From: Heterobilharzia americana
Lineage: Eukaryota; Platyhelminthes; Trematoda; Strigeidida; Schistosomatidae
Reading direction: 5' to 3'
Length of the DNA stretch: 64,000 nucleotides
Assembly: GCA_944470555.2 (NCBI GenBank)
Contig: OX104130.1
Location: 78,311,160 to 78,375,159, forward strand
A program made the translations under genes and the position numbers. The notes beneath the pieces were generated by a model. That model had not been told where the DNA came from and did not search any database. It saw nothing but the letters and a program-made list of their open reading frames with translations. Below are positions 61,761 through 64,000 of this stretch, in pieces. Position 1 is the stretch's first letter. Each line of letters begins with the position of its first letter.

Positions 61761-62720
61761 AAGAAATATATTTCTTTTCAATTAGGTCTTCATCTTGGAC
61801 TCTACACTAATATATAGGGGGTTTACAATTTAATCAAATTATCAATCACTTGGTGATGTTTCGGAAATAATGATGTAAATAACCAATAGAGTTACTAAAA
61901 TAGGAAATATGAATATTGATAGAAACAAGAAGGGGAAAAGGTGTACAAAGTAGACCTAGAACTTACATCATGTTGACGGCCACGGTAATGAAAGTGGTCG
62001 AACAAACTTCTTTTGGAGACAAAGGCTAGGTTTGTGGAGGTGGATTGTAATTGCCTCTGCTGTGTGAAGTAACCGGGTGCGTAATCCATATGGCAAAGTA
62101 ACTGGAATCTGATGGATAATTTTAAAGGCTTTTCCAGTAACCACTTGATGTTCTGTGTCAACTAAGTGTGCAAGTATAGAGCTCTTTATAGTTCTAATTT
62201 GTCGCTTGTTCAACCATGATGGGTAGTGCTCAGAAATTCGACGATGGAACTGCATCATTGTACGCCCAATGTAACTCGCTCCACAGGAGCAGTTGAAATG
62301 ATAAATGCACATGGAAGTGGCGGAATCAGGCAGTTTGTCTTTATTTCTTGCACCTAGAATCGGGCGGTTGTAGAAGACGGGACATAATTTAGCGGCTGGG
62401 AATGCTTTATGCAAGTCTCTTTTTATGCGTTGTGTGATGATCTCACTGGCAATATCACTCTTAAATTCCAGCTTCAAGAAGATTTGCTTCTTAGGAACTG
62501 TTGGCATCGTTGTCTTAACCTTCATAGTATTCATGTGCCTATTTACAAACTTGTCTGGGTAGTCGTTCTTATTAAGCAGATCATGGATGATGGCGCGCTC
62601 TTCCTTTATGGCATCTGAGCAAATAGCTGAGGCACAGTATGTTAAGTAATTTACTAGGTTCCTTTTGTATTGGAGGGATACAGTGCTAAAGAAGTGCATC
62701 ACGACCAAACCGACCAGCAA
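61761..62720 (-). mobile_element. Penelope-like element PLE-5: endonuclease part plus 3' tail
   Basis: A 5'-truncated copy beginning in the linker after the RT (FSTVSLQYKRNLVNYL) and running through GIY-YIG to a stop at 61968. The 3' tail ends at a palindrome (61761-61776) shared with PLE-1 and PLE-4. It has the best preserved coding capacity of any element in the window. Confidence 0.85.
61968..62720 (-). pseudogene. PLE GIY-YIG endonuclease fragment (250 codons, open)
   Basis: An uninterrupted 250-codon frame; the first Met may be artificial because the natural protein extends upstream through the RT. Motifs: linker NDYPDKFVNRHM (residues 52-63); CIYHFNCSCGASYIGRT (137-154) with Y140, the paired C145/C147 and the YIG at 150-152; RRISEHYPSWL (160-170), including the R and H typical of GIY-YIG nucleases; and the C-terminal AEAITIHLHKP and PLSLPW. 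The domain nicks target DNA in PLE retrotransposition. It is intact in reading but lacks the RT, so it could not act alone. A recently inserted copy is likely, as this frame is much less decayed than PLE-1 to PLE-4. Confidence 0.8.
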
Positions 62721-62889
62721 AAAAGAAATTCAGGATACAAAGTTTCTAATGATCGATGCCAATACATAAAAATGGAGCTTCTAAGACCAAGAGCAATGCC
62801 TGTTGACCTAGAAGATTATTAATTCACCTTTTACATATTTTTAACATCCACCTAATAATTGTTAGGCTATTGGTATTTTTGATAGTGAT

Positions 62890-63110
62890 GATGAATACTG
62901 GCTGGTGATGGGATCCCAAACGCGCGTTTCATCCCCTTCGGTACTCGACAGCTACATGTTCTGCCTCCTAATGAGTGATCTTGTACCCACTTAGAATAAT
63001 ATACTAGACCCAATCGCCCTAAACGTCAGAGTGTTATTCATGAGGCCATTTAGTAAAGATAACTACTGCATGTGCAGAGGGTATAGCATAGTTTTGATGT
63101 TACAGTTTGT
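62890..63110 (-). mobile_element. Sm-alpha-type SINE (reverse member of an inverted pair)
   Basis: On the reverse strand: GAGGGTATAGCATAGTTTTGATG-like 5' region (plus-strand coordinates 63075-63100), tRNA-like TAAATGGCCTCATGAATAACAC and GTTTAGGGCGATTGGGTC, TAAGTGGGTACAAGATCACTC, then the hammerhead. Diverged but colinear with the other Sm-alpha copies. Confidence 0.65.
62911..62957 (-). ncRNA. Degenerate Sm-alpha hammerhead
   Basis: The core reads CTGTCGA (A6 changed, G8 kept), stem II GTACCGAAGGGGAT is weakened, then GAAACGCGCG. Stem III ACGCGCGT fits the Sm-alpha form. Inactivation likely from A6. Confidence 0.55.
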
Positions 63111-63129
63111 AAATCTCCGTCGTTGACCC

Positions 63130-63380
63130 TCTAGCACTTCCTCCTAGGTTCTAGACTTCATGGGAACAACACTCACTGGAAGGTAGGTACGTTTATATTG
63201 ATGAGTCTAAAATAAGGCGAAACCCTGGAGTCCTGGATTCTACTGCTAGCCTTTACCTGTCAATATTGTCGCATTACAAAATACTAACAGTATCGAGGTA
63301 TCCGAACAGAACGCTTTATGCTAATATTGGCCACTTAATTTGGTCCACTAATTGACGGAGAATAGTAGGCCATAACAAAT
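63130..63380 (+). mobile_element. Sm-alpha-type SINE (forward member of an inverted pair)
   Basis: TCATGGGAACAACACTCACTGGAAGGTAGGTAC (matching the block before the ribozyme in other copies), the hammerhead at 63186-63242, CTACTGCTAGCC, then ATCGAGGTATCCGAACAG and the 3' segment. Confidence 0.65.
63186..63242 (+). ncRNA. Sm-alpha-type hammerhead with decayed stem I
   Basis: The core TTGATGA keeps U4-A9 including G8 but has T for C3. Stem II GTCT-AAAATAA-GGC(G) can pair, then GAAA. Stem III region CCCTGGAGTC is longer than usual. Stem I partners (GTTTATAT and CTGGATTC) no longer match. Confidence 0.55.
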
Positions 63381-64000
63381 AAACTAACAGTATTTTGGTG
63401 CCAAGAAAGTAACCTATGTCCGGCTTCAGTTCGATTCCCTAATTAACTGTCAAATAAAAAGTATGATAGTGAGTTCTTTAATAAATCACTTTGTAATCTG
63501 CATGTTTATAGTGAAAGGTGAAAAAGGGAAAATTGCTTCGTATATATTAATAACTGGTTAATTATGGTACAGACGATGTACATACTGAAATCCTCAAGAT
63601 TTTTAACACAACCAACTGAAAGAGACGACATCACTTAAGAAACCGTGATAAAAAGATTTCCTTGGTAGAAAAAGGCACATGAAAGGTATCTATGAATTTA
63701 TTTCTGTGTGAATTTGTATCTTGATCTTTGTATACCTACATTTCCCATCCATTTTTTATCTGTTTCATTAAGAAATGAATCTAATCTAAAACGATTGATA
63801 TTTCCAAGAGAAAACATTTATATAGTTGATAATCCAGAGTGAAGAAATGAAACCATTGAAGAGGTTCTCATGAAGATCTAAAATTTATATATCTATTCAT
63901 TCATACTGGTGTTTGTATAGTACAATTCCAGAAGTGATATAACTTAAAATTAAACTTTAACTCTCGAATCCTGGGAACTGTCTTCCAGTCTTTTGATTTC
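63381..64000. other. No recognisable feature
   Basis: AT-rich end of window. Confidence 0.45.

Overview
The window reads as intergenic or intronic DNA from a blood fluke (Schistosoma). The main reasons are many copies of a tRNA-like SINE carrying a hammerhead ribozyme of the Sm-alpha type, an APE/RT non-LTR retrotransposon resembling the schistosome RTE-like (SR2-like) elements, Penelope-like elements (PLEs) with GIY-YIG endonuclease remnants, and an AT-rich background with ATT, TA and GA microsatellites. The genus call rests on recognising these families by eye. No intact host protein gene, rRNA or functional tRNA could be supported. Nearly every open frame that makes sense belongs to a broken transposable element.

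Retroelement layout. Fourteen copies or fragments of one RTE-like family are named A to N here in order: A 8.0-11.0 kb (+), C 12.0-12.8 (-), D 14.5-14.7 (+), E 17.35-19.0 (+), F 20.6-21.0 (-), G 28.07-29.05 (-), H 33.1-33.65 (+), I 34.17-34.85 (-, internally deleted), B 35.4-38.7 (+, near full length), J 40.2-40.7 (-), K 50.0-50.2 (-), L 51.7-53.6 (+), M 54.1-55.6 (-) and N 58.05-59.08 (+). Five PLE remnants lie at 1-670 (+), 2046-3040 (-), 15.36-17.3 (+), 29.28-30.97 (+) and 61.76-62.72 kb (-). Copies with intact 3' ends finish in a conserved GGAACCCAAGGGAC-like motif followed by ATT/AAT repeats. Two (G and N) show clear target-site duplications.

Ribozyme SINEs. Sm-alpha-type units or fragments lie near 3.5, 6.6-6.8, 21.4-21.7, 22.3-22.7, 47.2, 62.9 and 63.2 kb. 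A second hammerhead SINE family lies at 1.5, 1.9-2.04, 24.45-24.57 and 60.4-60.6 kb, and the 1994-2039 copy keeps every core nucleotide. A diverged third type is near 57.0 kb. A separate tRNA-derived SINE without a visible ribozyme lies at 48.9, 56.2 and 59.6 kb.

Other repeats. There are foldback (inverted-repeat) elements at 14.9, 27.2 and 51.3 kb, and two unclassified dispersed families (R1, R2). The most notable signals are: (1) an RTE subfamily that multiplied although it shares a residue insertion in the RT catalytic box and a downstream frameshift, which implies trans-mobilisation; (2) a roughly 640-bp block identical between inverted copies M and N, flanked by diverged homologous sequence, suggesting gene conversion; (3) an internally deleted RTE derivative; (4) a twin-priming-like inverted Sm-alpha with a 14-bp target duplication; and (5) a palindromic 3' tail motif shared by three PLE copies.
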